Shown in pieces: positions 1 through 11,557 of a stretch of DNA of 64,000 nucleotides. This stretch comes from Thereva unica (taxonomy: Eukaryota; Arthropoda; Insecta; Diptera; Therevidae): the NCBI GenBank assembly GCA_949987705.1, contig OX465281.1, forward strand, positions 84,286,543-84,350,542, read 5' to 3'. The translations under genes were made by a program, and so were the position numbers. The stretch's first letter is position 1, and every line of letters begins with the position of its first letter. Below the pieces are notes generated by a model that had not been told where the DNA came from, did no database searches, and was given only the letters and a program-made list of their open reading frames with translations.

Positions 1-1504
1 CCAGAGGGGACGCCGCCGCAGTCCTGTAATGTGTTCATTCATTTAGTTATGAAATGATAACACCTCCACAATACAAGACATAACGCCGGATATGCACAGG
101 AAGTAAAGAAAGCTTGTGTTTGAAAAAACTTAAAAGGCAGCTGTCAAGGACGCTTTATTATATGTACGTTCTTTTGCAGCTATTGTCTTCAGTTTCTACC
201 AATAAACCAATGCTGGGCAATAGCAGCTCTTGAGAGGCACACGAGTTTCCCCGGAGATTGCAGATCATGCACACTGACCCAAAAAGTACATAAACTGACA
301 CTAAAGCTTTTATAACTGGTGTATCTCAATCTGTGGACGATATAATGACCGGAATAAACAATCTCGATATCAATAAAGGTCATGGTCTTAGCAACCCAAC
401 AAAAAAAATCCTTTAAACATAACATTGTATACCCTTTATGACATCACAACTACCATGAATTAACCATATAATTAAGCTGACAAAGTATAAATTAACTATA
501 CAGTCCTTTTGTACCTTAATCATAATAACGGTATTTTCTGCATTGTATTTGATTCTCTGTAATAAGTTTAAGTATGCCTTGTTTGGTAAATAGAAAAGAA
601 ATAAGAAAAAGATATTTATAGATCTCGGCCATTTAAATCTTTTGGTGAAATTTGGCCGTCGTCAGCCCGTATGCTCTTCCAAGCGGCTAGGGTTCGCCCG
701 TTGTAAGGCCATCTTTTATTTCTACTCTGGTTATTCTATATTTTTTGCATAATAACATATGTAAGTAATCTACCTGAAAAATGTTTAAACGGTTAAGGGC
801 GCATAAAATTATCTCGCACGCGGCACCGAAATACCTAAAGCCGGCTTGATCACATGGATACCCTGATGAGCAGGACAAGCAGATCCTTGTAGGCTCAACG
901 CAGAGCTTGTTGATCCACATGGGTCTACAACCGAAAGTGGTGTACTAGATAGACACTACTCTTACGGAGCTTTAGTTTGACGCAAGTAGAGCGATAAGCA
1001 CCCTAGCAACTGCTTTTTAAGTGTACGCTACATAGACTTGCACTCATGAGAACTTAAGATGGGCCTACGAAAACAAACGGATCTTTGTCTTCTCTGATAG
1101 TTATGCGGCAAGTAGGGCGGTTAGCTCCCGTAAAACCAAGTTTGGGACTGCCAATTGGTGAGCTGGGGGTTCTCAAACAAGTAGGTTTACTTTGTTTAGT
1201 TTCCGGGCCACCGGGACTTCCAAGACAATAAAAAACGGATGGCCTGGCCAAACAAGGCTATGATACTGCATTCTATCGGGGCACCCACCAGTTTGCTGAA
1301 AATGTTGCTTGACAAGGAATTGTGGAGCGCAGTGCAAAATATGTCAGGACACCAGTATCCGGCATACCAATCAGCTGATAAGAAATAAAATCAGATATGC
1401 CGGATACTTCCGGCAGGTTTTGAGCCGGCGTACCAAGATATCTTCAATGTATACATCAAAACGAGTAAAATAAAAAAACCCTGTTACTATTAATACAATA
1501 TTAA
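1..1504. other. Gene-free flank, no recognisable gene
   Basis: I see no coding exon, RNA gene or recognisable element here. Open frames are under 80 codons with no family motifs. One small imperfect inverted repeat lies at 1355-1368 and 1394-1407 (GTATCCGGCATACC and its near complement, 13 of 14 matching). Confidence 0.5.
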
Positions 1505-1660
1505 TTTTTTGACGTGACAAACAACGTCTTATAAATCGATGAGTATAGAAAGTCATTAGCGCAAATAGCCACCACTACTTAGCGACGGGAACGGGACGGG
1601 ACATTTTGCGCTAATGACTTCCTATACTCATCGATTTATAAGACGTTGTCACGTAAAAAA
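1505..1660. mobile_element. Hairpin MITE (long inverted repeat, about 155 bp)
   Basis: The left arm 1512-1565 and right arm 1605-1654 are near-perfect inverted copies of about 50 bases, beginning ACGTGAC and ending in GCGCAAA/TTTGCGC. The left arm carries a four-base insertion (AAAC) after ACGTGAC, plus one mismatch further in. A 39-base GC-richer loop separates the arms, and T and A runs extend the symmetry outwards. There is no coding capacity. This is the form of a foldback or hairpin MITE. No clear target duplication is visible, so the superfamily is not assigned. Confidence 0.7.
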
Positions 1661-3300
1661 AACCGACTTGCTACATGTAACGGTAAATTTTTACCTCTTA
1701 TCACAACTTTCAAAGAGGTATGTCCGACCTTTTCGGCTTATGAAATCCATGCTTTCCAAGCTTTTCTTGCTCGTCTAACTTCGAACTTTTGATTACCAAA
1801 AAATTTCCCATTCCGTATGACGGGGCTTTTAGTGTCACCGGCTCCCGGACTATTATAAGGTACGGCACATAACTAGGTAAAAATGTTAATATTTGTAGCG
1901 TTTTTTTCCAATTTATCTGGAAACTTTTTCTTATGTGTGTACTTTAGAGCTCCCTAGAAAAATTAACCAATTATATTTAAGTGATTTCACCAAATTACCG
2001 GAGATATTATAACCTCAATGTACAACTACAATTCGGATAAAGCCTTAACCTTAAAATCCGGACCTCGAACCGGCAAAATCCAGACAAAAGACAAACGTTT
2101 CCGCAACTGGGGGCGAACTCAAACATTAGATTATACCAGAGGATTACAACATCCCCCAAAATTGCTGTAGCAAAATTCTACAGGCCAGGGGAGACACCGG
2201 CACTTTTTAAGGTGAACGAGCTTTTTTAAAAGCTTCTGCAATTGCAAAGATAGAAAAAATGAGTAAAAAAAGTTAAATGAAATAATGCAAAATGAAAACA
2301 ATCTGATGGCATGCCGTGTCAAGCAATTAACTAAGCCCGTGCATTAAAGTTGGCAGATGAGGACTCCCCACTTCTTACACAATTCCACACTTTTTAATTC
2401 ATTTTATTTTGCACAAATTATTCACCAAAACATTTTCCTGGCATCAACATTGATTACGAACGGCGATGCTCTCTCACAACCACAGTTTAGGACGGTACGA
2501 AAGTATTACTAGACACAGATTGCTTACACTACTACGATATAAAAAGTATCAAACGGGACTACATTTAGCAATTAACTATTATTAACGAGTTTGTTTTTGA
2601 CATGAAACCGCAGCCACGGCCCGAGTTCTCCTTGAGACGGAGCGACGCAATGATGTCTGCTGTCAAAGTGCCGAGCTTTCCTGTAGCGGGTGAAAACTTT
2701 AAGGACTGAGAAAAGAGGTGTTTTTGTGATGCCTATATTGAAACTTGTTAACTTAAACTACACCCGTTAAGGGTGGGCCTGCGCTCTGATTTCCTAGATT
2801 ATTGCTCGCCCTCGCACTAACCACCGAGCACCGACTAGGTGCTAGTGGGCACTAGTACAAACATTAAGTGCGGAAACCGGGGATTTTGCAATCGCTATGA
2901 TTGATCTACTCTAAATGCCGAGGTCCGTCGGGGTTTGATTTGTGGTAAATCTACCCTTGGGTGGGAATATTAAAGCCAGAGCTTTTTTTTATTAGGATTT
3001 AACGTTGCTGTTCCGAACACACCCCTACGTGCGGCTTTATAAACAGGAAATGGACAACTCATCCTTGACTTTGCATCGCCTTAATTCGTTTATGATTGAT
3101 GGCGTATTCCAGCTTAAATGACCCCTCAGAAATTATGAGAAAAGGTCAGGATAGGCTTTTAACAATGAAAGGTCTTACCGGAGTGCCAATACTTCATTAA
3201 AAGATGTTCCTTACAATTTTATGATAATTAGCAGCAGCTACATGTATGTAGTTGTCAAAAAAATCAACCAAGGCAAGGGATTTAACAAGAAGGACCAGAA
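1661..3300. other. Gene-free intergenic DNA
   Basis: No gene or element is recognised. Frames are short, with no domain motifs and no convincing exon bounded by splice sites. Confidence 0.45.
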
Positions 3301-3305
3301 TAATT

Positions 3306-3370
3306 AGCTTTTTTACATTTCGAAAGGTAGGTTGTTCCCATATACTTGCTGGAGCAATAAAAACTTTACA
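3306..3370 (-). repeat. Dispersed repeat segment shared with 15.5 kb
   Basis: The reverse complement of this stretch matches 15488-15551. The shared core runs ACAACCTACCTTTCGAAATG and continues through a GTAAAAAAGCT run, and similarity extends outward to TATTGCTCC. It is non-coding. It probably marks the end of an old repeat family whose other parts are diverged. Confidence 0.6.
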
Positions 3371-3479
3371 TTCAAAATTATATTTTAATTTTTAGTTTAT
3401 CGATGTACATCTATATAAACAAAATCAATGGCTAAATGTGTTGCTAAGCACAAAACTCGAGAGCAGTTGGACCCGAACA

Positions 3480-3885
3480 GCTGGTATTTGAAAATTGGAA
3501 AATACAAAATGGCCGCGCCAATATGGCCAAATTTTCCAACTGTGTTTCGATTCCAATGAAAGTGGGTATCTAGGGATTCTCAGGGCAAATAACGAACGTG
3601 TGATCAAAGCTTATAAATTCAAAATGGCCGCGCCAATATGGCCCACGTATTTGGCGGCATGTATGCGTGAGCTATAGTAGGTGGACCGGTCATCGCAGAG
3701 CTACGACATTTTGCATAAAAGTCGTGGGTGCCTGCCATGATGGACCTCGAAGACCGATTTTCGAAATTCAAATTAACCTCGCAAATATTTCCGAATTTGC
3801 CAATTGTGTTCCAAATTCCGATGAAAATGGGTATCAAGATTAAGGCCGCCATTACCGAGTTCGTGGTCAAAACTTAAACTATATT
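3480..3885. repeat. Non-coding dispersed repeat with 'AAAATGGCCGCGCC' units
   Basis: The segment contains two copies of a 23-base unit beginning AAAATGGCCGCGCCAATATG (3506-3528 and 3621-3643), each followed by text of the form 'fitting ... bases ... GAAAATGGGTAT'. The same phrasing (AAAATGG, CGCCAATAT, GATAATCGGTAT) recurs at 17.9-18.2 kb, 15.6-15.8 kb and 47.8-47.9 kb. Open frames across it are shadows. It is an old non-coding repeat family of unassigned class. Confidence 0.55.
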
Positions 3886-4114
3886 TTTCGTTATCACATT
3901 CAAACTGTTCCTACCTGTTAATTCTAGGTATGACGATCTGAGATCTATTAATCGAAGAATCAATTTTTTGGGGTCGTAAAAATAGATTTGAGCAATGAAT
4001 CGATCAAATGCATCGATCTCAAACACACTAAAATCAACTTTGAAAGATAATAAGATGGTTTCATTTTATTCAAATATAGAAGCGTAGATTTTTAGCTTTT
4101 TTAAACTATATATA

Positions 4115-7112
4115 TTTTTTTTATGTGTTAGTGCTAAGCTCAGGAGTCACCCTTTGTACTACTAGTCCGTCATGTCATTTGTCACGTCATGGTGCAATGT
4201 CTAGCAGTAAGCTTAGTACGGGGGAGGGGTGGGGGAATAGGTTAAGGATTATAAAGGTACGGGGGGTATTGAAGAAGGTGGTGATGAACCCTGCGTTTGA
4301 ACTCTTGGCTGTTGTAGGAGCTCGGAAATACCGACTGCGAGAGATTATTCCACAGTCGAGTTGTTCTATTTACAAACGAATTCATATTTTTTTTTTTATG
4401 TGATAGTCTAAGCTCAGGTGTCACCTTTTGTACTACTAGTACGTCGTGTCGTTTAGGTCATGGTGCAATGTCCAGTAGTAAGCTTAGCTCGAAAGATAGA
4501 GAGAAGGACATAATAGGTTAGGGGGAGTCAAGGGGGTGTTGCAGAAAGTGGCGATGAACCTTGCGTTTGAACTCTTGGATGTTGTATGATGGTTCTTGGG
4601 GCCCCGGCCCAGATATACGAGTTATATTCAAGACGGGGACGAATGTAGGACTTGTAAATTATAGCCCTGGCAGACGGCTGAAGGAGAAATTTGCACCTTT
4701 TGAGGAATCCTAGACACTGGGATGCTTGTTTAGCACTTTGGAACATGTGGTTATTCCAGCGCAGATCTTCAGCTAATGTTACGCCTAGGATGTTTAGAGA
4801 GGGTTCTGTCGTTACGGTCTTGTTGTCCACTGAAATAGAAAGCGGTTCGGTGCAAGTTTTATTGGAGATGAGACAGTACTTCGTTTTAGATGCATTGAAT
4901 TCGACACGGTTCTTGCGGCCCCATTCAAGAATTCGTTCGATGTCCCTGTTGATTGAATTGGTCAACAGTTGGCGATGATGTAGACAAGGTCTGGCACGCG
5001 CTTGTGTTACATTATCAAAACCATAGGAGTAACGTAGAGTACCGTCATCAGCAAAGCTGTGGAGTGAGTTAGAGGGGACTGAGAGCAGGTCATTTATAAA
5101 AACTAGGAAGAGAACTGGTGATAGAATTGAACCCTGGGGAACACCTGCGGAGATGTGGTGGGGGTCGGATTCGACGCCATCCAATACTACCTTGATTGAA
5201 CGGCCTGAAAGGAAGCTCTCAATCCAGTTCTTCAGAACAGAGTCAATACCAATAGCTTGGAGTTTAGCCAACAGAGCGGGATGTCATACTCTGTCAAAAG
5301 CCTTGGAGATATCCAGAGCAACCACACCAGATTCACCAAATCGGTGTATACTCCGGCTGAGGTGCTCCGTTAAGCAAACAAGGAGGTCACCAGTGGATCT
5401 TTTCGATCTAAAGCCGTATTGTTTGTCATTCAATATTTGGTTGTATTCAAGATATTCCATAAGCTTCCTTTTTATTATTGTCTCCATAACTTTGGAGAGA
5501 ATAGAAGTAATTGCTATTGGGCGGTAATTAGTGGGGTCACTAGCTTCACCTTTTTTCGGTATGGGCTGAACATGAGCCAGTTTCCAGGAGTCAGGATAAA
5601 CTCCGGAGAAGTATGAAAGTGCAAAAAGTTTGCGCAGAGGTTTAGCCAAAGGTGAGGCACATTTTTTAAAAACTATAGGGGGAATTTTGTCGGGGCCAGT
5701 GGCTTTGTTGGAGTCCAGCTCTTTGAGACACTTATATACTTCACGCGTCCTGAAGAAAACTCTATCCAATGAGTGAGCGGAACACTCGATGGTGGGGGTT
5801 GCATGGCGGCAACGGGTAAGGAAGAATTTTCGGCAAACAGAAGTGCGAGTAGATCGGCCTTGGGTTTGCTTTCTGTTATCACCTGTTTGTTGTAAATGAA
5901 TGGAGGCGTTGAATGTGAAGTGAAATTCTTCCTGATGGAGGTTACCAAGGACCAGAAGTTTTTACTGCCAGCAGTGGAGTTTATGAGTTTACCTCTCAGT
6001 TTCTCATCGAATAATTCTTTGACTCTCTTGATGGTGGATTTACAAGAGTTTCTCAACCTGATGTATTCACGTCGAGATGTTTCGCTCGGAGAGTTTTTGT
6101 ACTGTCTGTAGGCGGCTTCTTTGGTTTTGATTGCGTTCATACACTCTCGATTGAACCATCCATATTGCCTAGGCTTTATGGATTTGGAAGAAATCTTGTT
6201 GAGTGCGTGAAAAAGGGAGTTGCAGGTGCAGGGAATGGGACGAGTGGGCTAATCTGGTTTTGCGGGTATAAGATTGCCGTGGAGGCAAAAGAGCGTTTAA
6301 CTCGGGGGAACAGTCACTATGATAGTAGCGATAAAATTTTGTTAGTGCTGCTACATTCCTACGGTGGCTTAGGGGGTCGATGTTGGAGCAAGCGGTATCG
6401 TCATTAATTAACTTAAGGGCCTTTTTTTGGACCTTATCTAACCATGCTAAGGTTGTTATTGGAGCGCCGCCCCAAACGAGGGAGTTATATTCGAGAAGAG
6501 GCCGAATGTAGGATTTATAAATAACAGCACGGGCCGATGGCTGGAGGAGGAACCTGCACCTCTTAAGAAGTCCCAAGCACTGGGATGCTTGTTTGGCGAT
6601 TTGGAATATATGGTCATTCCATCGCAAGTCTTTGGCTAATGTCACGCCTAAGATGTGTAGGGATGGCCTTTATTTCCACGTTATCCACTGTCAAGGATGG
6701 CGAGGTGTTTATCTTTTTCTTTGAAATAAGACAGTACTTGGTTTTGGAGGGGTTGAATTCGACACGATTCTTTTTTCCCCACTCTATAATAAGTTCAATG
6801 TCGTTCTTAATAGAGTTGAACATTAGTTCACAATTATCAAGACAGGATCTGGCATGTGTCTGTCTTGTATCGAAGCTGTACGAGTAACGTAAAGTACCGT
6901 CGTCAGCGAAGCTGAGAAGTGGGTTGGAGGGGATTGAAAGAAGATCATTTATAAAGATGAGAAATAGGGCCGGTGATAAAATTGACCCCTGGGGGACCCC
7001 CGCAGAGATGGGGTGAGATTCAGATTTGACGCCATCCAAAACTACCTTAATTGAACGGCCGGAGAGGAAACTCTCAACCCACTTATACAGAAGCGAGTCT
7101 ATTCCAATAGCA
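4115..7112 (-). mobile_element. Outer Jockey/CR1-type LINE copy, 5'-truncated and split by a second copy
   Basis: Read on the minus strand, this copy starts inside the reverse transcriptase (7112), runs to 6193, is interrupted, and resumes at 4387 to its A-tailed 3' end at about 4115. The first part encodes the RT block SAGVPQGSILSPALFLIFIN, the catalytic FADD box (FADDGTLRYS, usually YADD), and the C-terminal region LDKVQKKALKLI plus LLPPRQSYTRKTRLAHSSHS. The second part holds the last codons (TRLWNNLSQSVFPSSYN) and the 3' UTR ending CACATAAAA-like. A frameshift lies near 6660. The 920-base 5' part and 270-base 3' part join at a site that is continuous in the 33.8 kb copy. Confidence 0.85.
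4388..6190 (-). mobile_element. Inner Jockey/CR1-type LINE copy inserted in the outer copy
   Basis: This minus-strand copy is 5'-truncated in the connector before RT (about 6190, near the WFNRECMNAIKTKEAA region) and ends with its own A run at 4388-4397. It encodes RT motifs NYRPIAITSILSK, YGFRSKRSTGDLL, motif A (VALDISKAFDRV), SAGVPQGSILSPVLF and FADD. A TGG codon just after motif A has become TGA (5286-5284); the frame is open again beyond it. Another frame change lies near 5780. About 280 bases are deleted near 4592, joining the WAGAP region to the last 100 bases of the ORF. The copy is dead. Confidence 0.85.
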
Positions 7113-7152
7113 TATATTTTATTTCAAACGTAACAAATTGGTCATATTGTCA

Positions 7153-7214
7153 TATTAATAGGATTTTGTATTTATGCATTATGCATATTTAATAGGATTT
7201 TGTATTTATGCATT
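7153..7214. repeat. 34-base tandem duplication
   Basis: The stretch containing TTAATAGGATTTTGTATTTA, followed by TGCATT, occurs twice at a spacing of 34 bases (7153-7180 and 7187-7214). It lies just outside the truncated 5' end of the outer LINE copy. It is simple local duplication with no coding role seen. Confidence 0.75.
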
Positions 7215-7899
7215 TTAAACATACCACCTGGGTAAAAAGTAGCCTTGACTGTTGGTTAAAGGCATTCCTCGATAATGCTTGCGGCCCTAAATATGCATGG
7301 TCTAGTAGAATCTCTCGGTATTTGACCTCTTCAGAAAAGAGGTGTTCCAGCTTCAGTGTGGCAGGTACATATATGTAGCTTCCTTCTCGTAATGCAGCGC
7401 CTGACGACCCTTTTTTGGGCTGTTGTTCACCTCTTATTATAATGAGGTTATCAGAGGATGGCAGTTTTATGAAGAGAATCGTCAAAAGTTCTAGAACTAT
7501 AGAAGAAGTGAGGCGTCACAGATATTGAGAATTCTCCTAGTTTAGATACTAGACTCTCTGAATAATGCTACTTCTAGACACCTCTCAATTTTACTAGTGA
7601 AGTTATGAAGATGCTGATGAAGTGTGGTAGCAATACATTGTCGCATACAACAGTGGAAGATCACAATCCAACATTCTGCTTGTAAGGGGAACTGTAGGAA
7701 CTGAAAAAGCCTTCAATCAGCCAATGAGGCGCGACGATCTGCCTTTGGGAATTACAAAACCAAAAAAATTAAGAAGAATGAAGCGGCCAAATAGGTAGAT
7801 CTTTTACACGTGTGACAGAAGCCTTCATCAAATTGGAAACGCTGGCAGAAGTTGGAGGAAGCCTGTAGGCTGTAGTGCTAGAAATTATGAGAATATGGA

Positions 7900-8330
7900 T
7901 AGAATATCAACGTGACGGTGACCGTAAAATATCTGGGTGTATACCTGAACTACCGGCGCCCCATGGAGCATCATATTAAAATAAAGATCAGCAAGCGAAA
8001 ATTTAGGAGGTCGCCGCCGCGTCTGTGAAAACCCTTGGAAATATGTAGAGAAATCAGATAAGGTAGGGTTGGCTTCAATGCGACCCGAGGATCAACTAGC
8101 GATTTGGCTCGCCGCGTGCGTCTGTGTAGCTTAAGAATCTTATCAGAAAATGGACCCTTCGCCTGGAGATCTTTTCAACTCTTAGCTGCTTAGTGTGCAC
8201 TGATTGGCTTTCGGTAGGATCGGGCACTTAAACAGAAAGTGAAAGAGGGTTCCTCCCTCGTTCGTCTAATTGTAGTTGCGGGAAAAAGCACGTTGTGTTG
8301 GAATGCTCAACTTGGCAGCGTGGTCCCCAT
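7900..8330 (+). mobile_element. R1-like LINE relic, RT thumb to C-terminal zinc motif
   Basis: At about 7915-7950 the frame reads VTVKYLGVYLNYR, the conserved VKYLGV block after the RT catalytic core. At 8265-8320 another frame reads CSCGKKHVVLECSTWQR, the C-x-C ... E-C motif near the C-terminus of R1-clade ORF2, preceded by a GHLNRK-like tract. Several frameshifts and stops separate these. It is an old, unexpressed relic, and exact edges cannot be given. Confidence 0.5.
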
Positions 8331-10065
8331 AGCTCAATATGTCGTGATGATCGCCATAATTGTGGCGATATCTCTTTGGAGTTTGCTTATGAGGCCCATT
8401 GTTCTTCGCTAGTTAGTTGGCCAGGGAGCCTACCCAGTTTCGCTTTGACCCTCTCCACTACCTCTCTGCATCACTCATCACCTGACCAAGATTTGTCAAC
8501 GAATAGTATTAATTAAACAAAAGCCACAATATTGTTTTTCCTCATGATGATATGATAACAAAGAATATGTTGTTACTGTTAAGTATAGTAACCGCAACGT
8601 GCGGACGTCTTCACCTTAAGTGCATTAAGTGTATCGTGTTTTCTTGCCTTGCCCTAAAATTTGACCATAGTTTTAATTTTCCGCCTTTTCCCTCGGTGTA
8701 TTAAAGCAGTGATAGTGCCGATCATAGTGCCGTTTCCCATAATAAACTAATTGTTGTGATTGGCTATCTATGAAATATGCAATGCTAAATCTTTTTGTGG
8801 GTTGGACGGGTTCTAGGGGCGCTGCACGAAGCAAAATATGAAAGTTGAGAGGGAGCCGGTATAAATCAATATCGAGGGCGTTCATCGAGACGAAACTTAC
8901 CAAAACAATGAATACTTTGGTTGAAGTGCCCTGTAAGACAGCTGTTGAATGTAAGCTGCTTATTCCAATATGTTATTGTTTAGAGAATATGAATAATTTA
9001 CGAATCCTCTAGAACAATTTAACCGTGGAATTATATGTGATTAGTATAAAAAGTGAAATCAATTTAAATATAAGAAAAAAATTGATTACGAAAATGGAAA
9101 ATCATTAAAGTAAAGGCATGGATGGCTGCGAATCGATTCTCCGCATGTTTATAATTTCCAGTTGAAAAGTAGCTTTTATTTTCATAAATAATTGATATTG
9201 TGGATGATGTAAGTTTGTCTTTGTTGGTTCTTGCGCCACTTCAACATCCCCGAATAAAATGTAAAAAATTAGAGTCACGCATCTGGCTGATATCATCGGG
9301 TTTCAAAACAGTTATAATTAGCTTCATGATATTTCAAGAGATTATGTCCGGTTCGTTAGATCACCGCATATCTGAATTCACAATTATATAATTCTCATTC
9401 ATTAGTAGATCACAATTATCACAATTTAATAATTGCAATAACAGTAGCTCTCGGCTATTGTGGTGACTGCACCTTTCATGCACACGAATCTGTCTCACGG
9501 TCAATTGCAATACTGTAGAAACGACATTAGGTGGATTACATATTCGCGGTTTTTATTCAAAGGCATGCTTTGAATGGGTATGTTTACGACAGAAGACGTT
9601 TGCTGCAGCCATATGTGTTAAACCGTTAAAAAGTTAGTTTGCAAATAGCCTTAAGCAAGTGTATTATTGTCATCTGTGCAGCATTGATATTGCTCCTTAT
9701 GCATGCGCGTCTTGCATTTTATGTAAATTTTATCCATAAATGTGCACTCGGCAGCAATCGATCCCTTCGCTCTGGGTTACTTATTCCAATTACCAATGCG
9801 AAGCCACAGGTGATTTTTTTTCTTCTTTTCAAAGAACAGTAAATCCACTTAAGTTACTTTGAAAGAATTAAAAAAAAAATGAAAACAGTAACTTACATAC
9901 ATTTTTTGGTAATGCTCGCTGGACGAAATATTTTTGAAACAAAAAATTATACTGCTTCTTGTAGAATCACAAAATTATGGCGGATATCGATTATCTATAA
10001 ATCAAGGGAGAGAACATTTTCGTGTTAATCCTTATAAACAATGGAATACAGTAGAGCTGGATCTT
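8331..10065. other. Gene-free intergenic DNA
   Basis: No element or exon recognised. The frame 9639-9842 has a hydrophobic start (IIVICAALILLLM) and a GTGATT donor-like site after CCACAG, but it lacks an upstream ATG or an acceptor. I do not call it a gene. Confidence 0.4.
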
Positions 10066-10067
10066 CT

Positions 10068-10350
10068 TAATACCCTTTTATTAGCTTCACTTGTAACTAT
10101 GTAATAAAAACTTAGATGCTAAATTTGACCCACTTCCCGGTTTCCGATTGAGCTGAAATTTTGCATACAGGTTTAGTTTGGATGACAATGCAATCTGACC
10201 ATTTTGTGCGACATCACCAACAACTTCGAGAGTACGAGTTTGCACCACATCGAATGACACTAACGCAGAAGGTCCGAAGAGTGCTTGTCTTAAAGTAAGT
10301 ATCCCCCAAAGCAAACGAACATCAAAATGACGTAAAAAGACAAGCAAATG
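10068..10350. repeat. Dispersed repeat, same family as 47.63 kb and 17.85 kb
   Basis: It shares with 47.64-47.78 kb a run of more than 60 nearly identical bases containing TTTCCGATTGAGCTGAAATT and TTTAGTTTGGATGACAATGC. The leading motif TTTTATTAGCTTCACTTGTA matches 17.86 kb as well. It is non-coding. The 86-codon minus-strand frame across it is not a gene. Confidence 0.65.
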
Positions 10351-10387
10351 TTCGTGTGGTTCGGTGGATACTTACCGTTATATTTTT

Positions 10388-10502
10388 AAAATCATATGAG
10401 TTACGTAGATTAGCATCAGCAAAGCTGTGAGGTAGGTTCGAAGGATGGGCTATTTATCAAAAATTGAGAATGAGTGATAGAATTGAGCCCTGAGAGACCC
10501 AG
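10388..10502 (-). mobile_element. Jockey/CR1-type LINE relic (RT core)
   Basis: Aligned by eye to 5010-5140 of the inner LINE copy: GAGTTACGTAGA, CATCAGCAAAGCTGTG and GTGATAGAATTGAGCCCTG are all shared in the same order and strand. It covers the FADD region of RT and is too decayed to translate. Confidence 0.6.
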
Positions 10503-10714
10503 GGCAAGCTGGTGTGTGGGGCTTGGAGAGGCCGCAATCCAATCTTCCTGATTTTGAAAAGAATAGAAGCGATCTTAAATATGTAAGTGTAAAGCTGTTG
10601 GGCGATAAAAGCGTGGCTCGAAAATGCTGGTCGAAAGACAGCTGAGCACTAAACGGAAGTAGTGCGAATCAGCAAGCGGAAAAATTAGGTGACCAGGTAA
10701 CCCGTTCAGAGCCC

Positions 10715-11085
10715 GCACTTATGTATCTGGGAGTGAGGAGCACCGTGATAAAAGCTTTCGCCATCACTCTCGAGGATGCTATCTAACGTAGCTGGTCCCA
10801 AGTTAAGCCGACGACTCCTTAATGCGAAAGTGGTTCCTTCTGTCCTACGGCTTTAGATAGAACGGTTAATAGGAGAAAAACACCGCTATCTATCGGCCAA
10901 GTGCCCTTCGGCACTGCGACGGATTCTGGCGAGTGACCACTCCATGTCCGCATGGCAGAGGAGGGGGACAAGTCTATTAAGGGAGGATAGACTCATAGAC
11001 GCATTCCAAATATCGAGAAGTGTGTTATGAGGGACCATGGAGAGTGAGTTGCTTGCGCTTGTGTTATGCTAGGCTAGAGAGCGAG
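10715..11085 (+). mobile_element. R1-like LINE relic (RT C-terminal region)
   Basis: A frame at 10770-10850 reads SSMLSNVAGPKLSRRLLNAK, matching the 'MPNIGGP...RRLL' block of R1/LOA-type ORF2. Further on, WQRRGTSLLREDRLIDAFQ matches the downstream 'WQ..WD.A..GRWTHRLIP' region. The YLGV block precedes it at about 10724. Frameshifts and stops are present. It may be the same family as the 7.9 kb relic. Confidence 0.5.
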
Positions 11086-11364
11086 CTTCGTCTAAGTTAC
11101 CACAAGGAAAGCGTAGAAAGCCCGTAATGCCCAGACTCTGATGGGGACCTTCGTAACAATAAAATTGCTTATAACTACAAAAATAAAGGCCGTAGCATAA
11201 AATTGTCCAGACATTATTTATAGAAAACCATTCAGGCGTTTCGAAGTTATGGTGGGACATTACCCTTCTTTTTTTGGGGCAGTCGTGTAAAAAATACTCA
11301 AAGCGATCTAATTTTGGAAAAAAAGTATAGGTTAACTACGTATTTTTTGGATAAAATGGCAATT

Positions 11365-11557
11365 GAATGGATGGAGGGCCAAAACGACTTATGGTAGCAG
11401 AAATTTCAGAAAATAGAGCAGTAGGCAGACCCAGTTGAAGTTGAATAGGCTCTGCAACGGCTGACGAAGATGCAGTGTTTAACATGCTAAACTGGGGACA
11501 GCTTAAAAGGGAACATTAAACTTGGGGAAATATCTTAGAGGAGGGCTGATGGATGGA
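11365..11557 (+). mobile_element. 3' end relic of the 56.5 kb RTE-like LINE family
   Basis: The text aligns to 57091-57320: ATGGAGG, CCAAAACGACTTATGG, AGCAGAAATTTC, GTAGGCAGACCCAG, ACGGCTGACG and a final GATGGATGG occur in the same order. It covers the last 60 or so codons and the short 3' tail, with many substitutions and stops. Confidence 0.6.

Noticed and set aside
3495..3870. Frames across the AAAATGGCCGCGCC repeat
   Set aside because: They occur in a non-coding repeat family and are not kept between its copies.
4691..4978. Plus-strand frames of 95-124 codons across 4.7-6.9 kb
   Set aside because: They are antisense shadows of the minus-strand LINE RT, which has full motif order.
9639..9842. 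Hydrophobic open frame as a secreted-protein exon
   Set aside because: No ATG upstream of the hydrophobic stretch before a stop, and no good acceptor.
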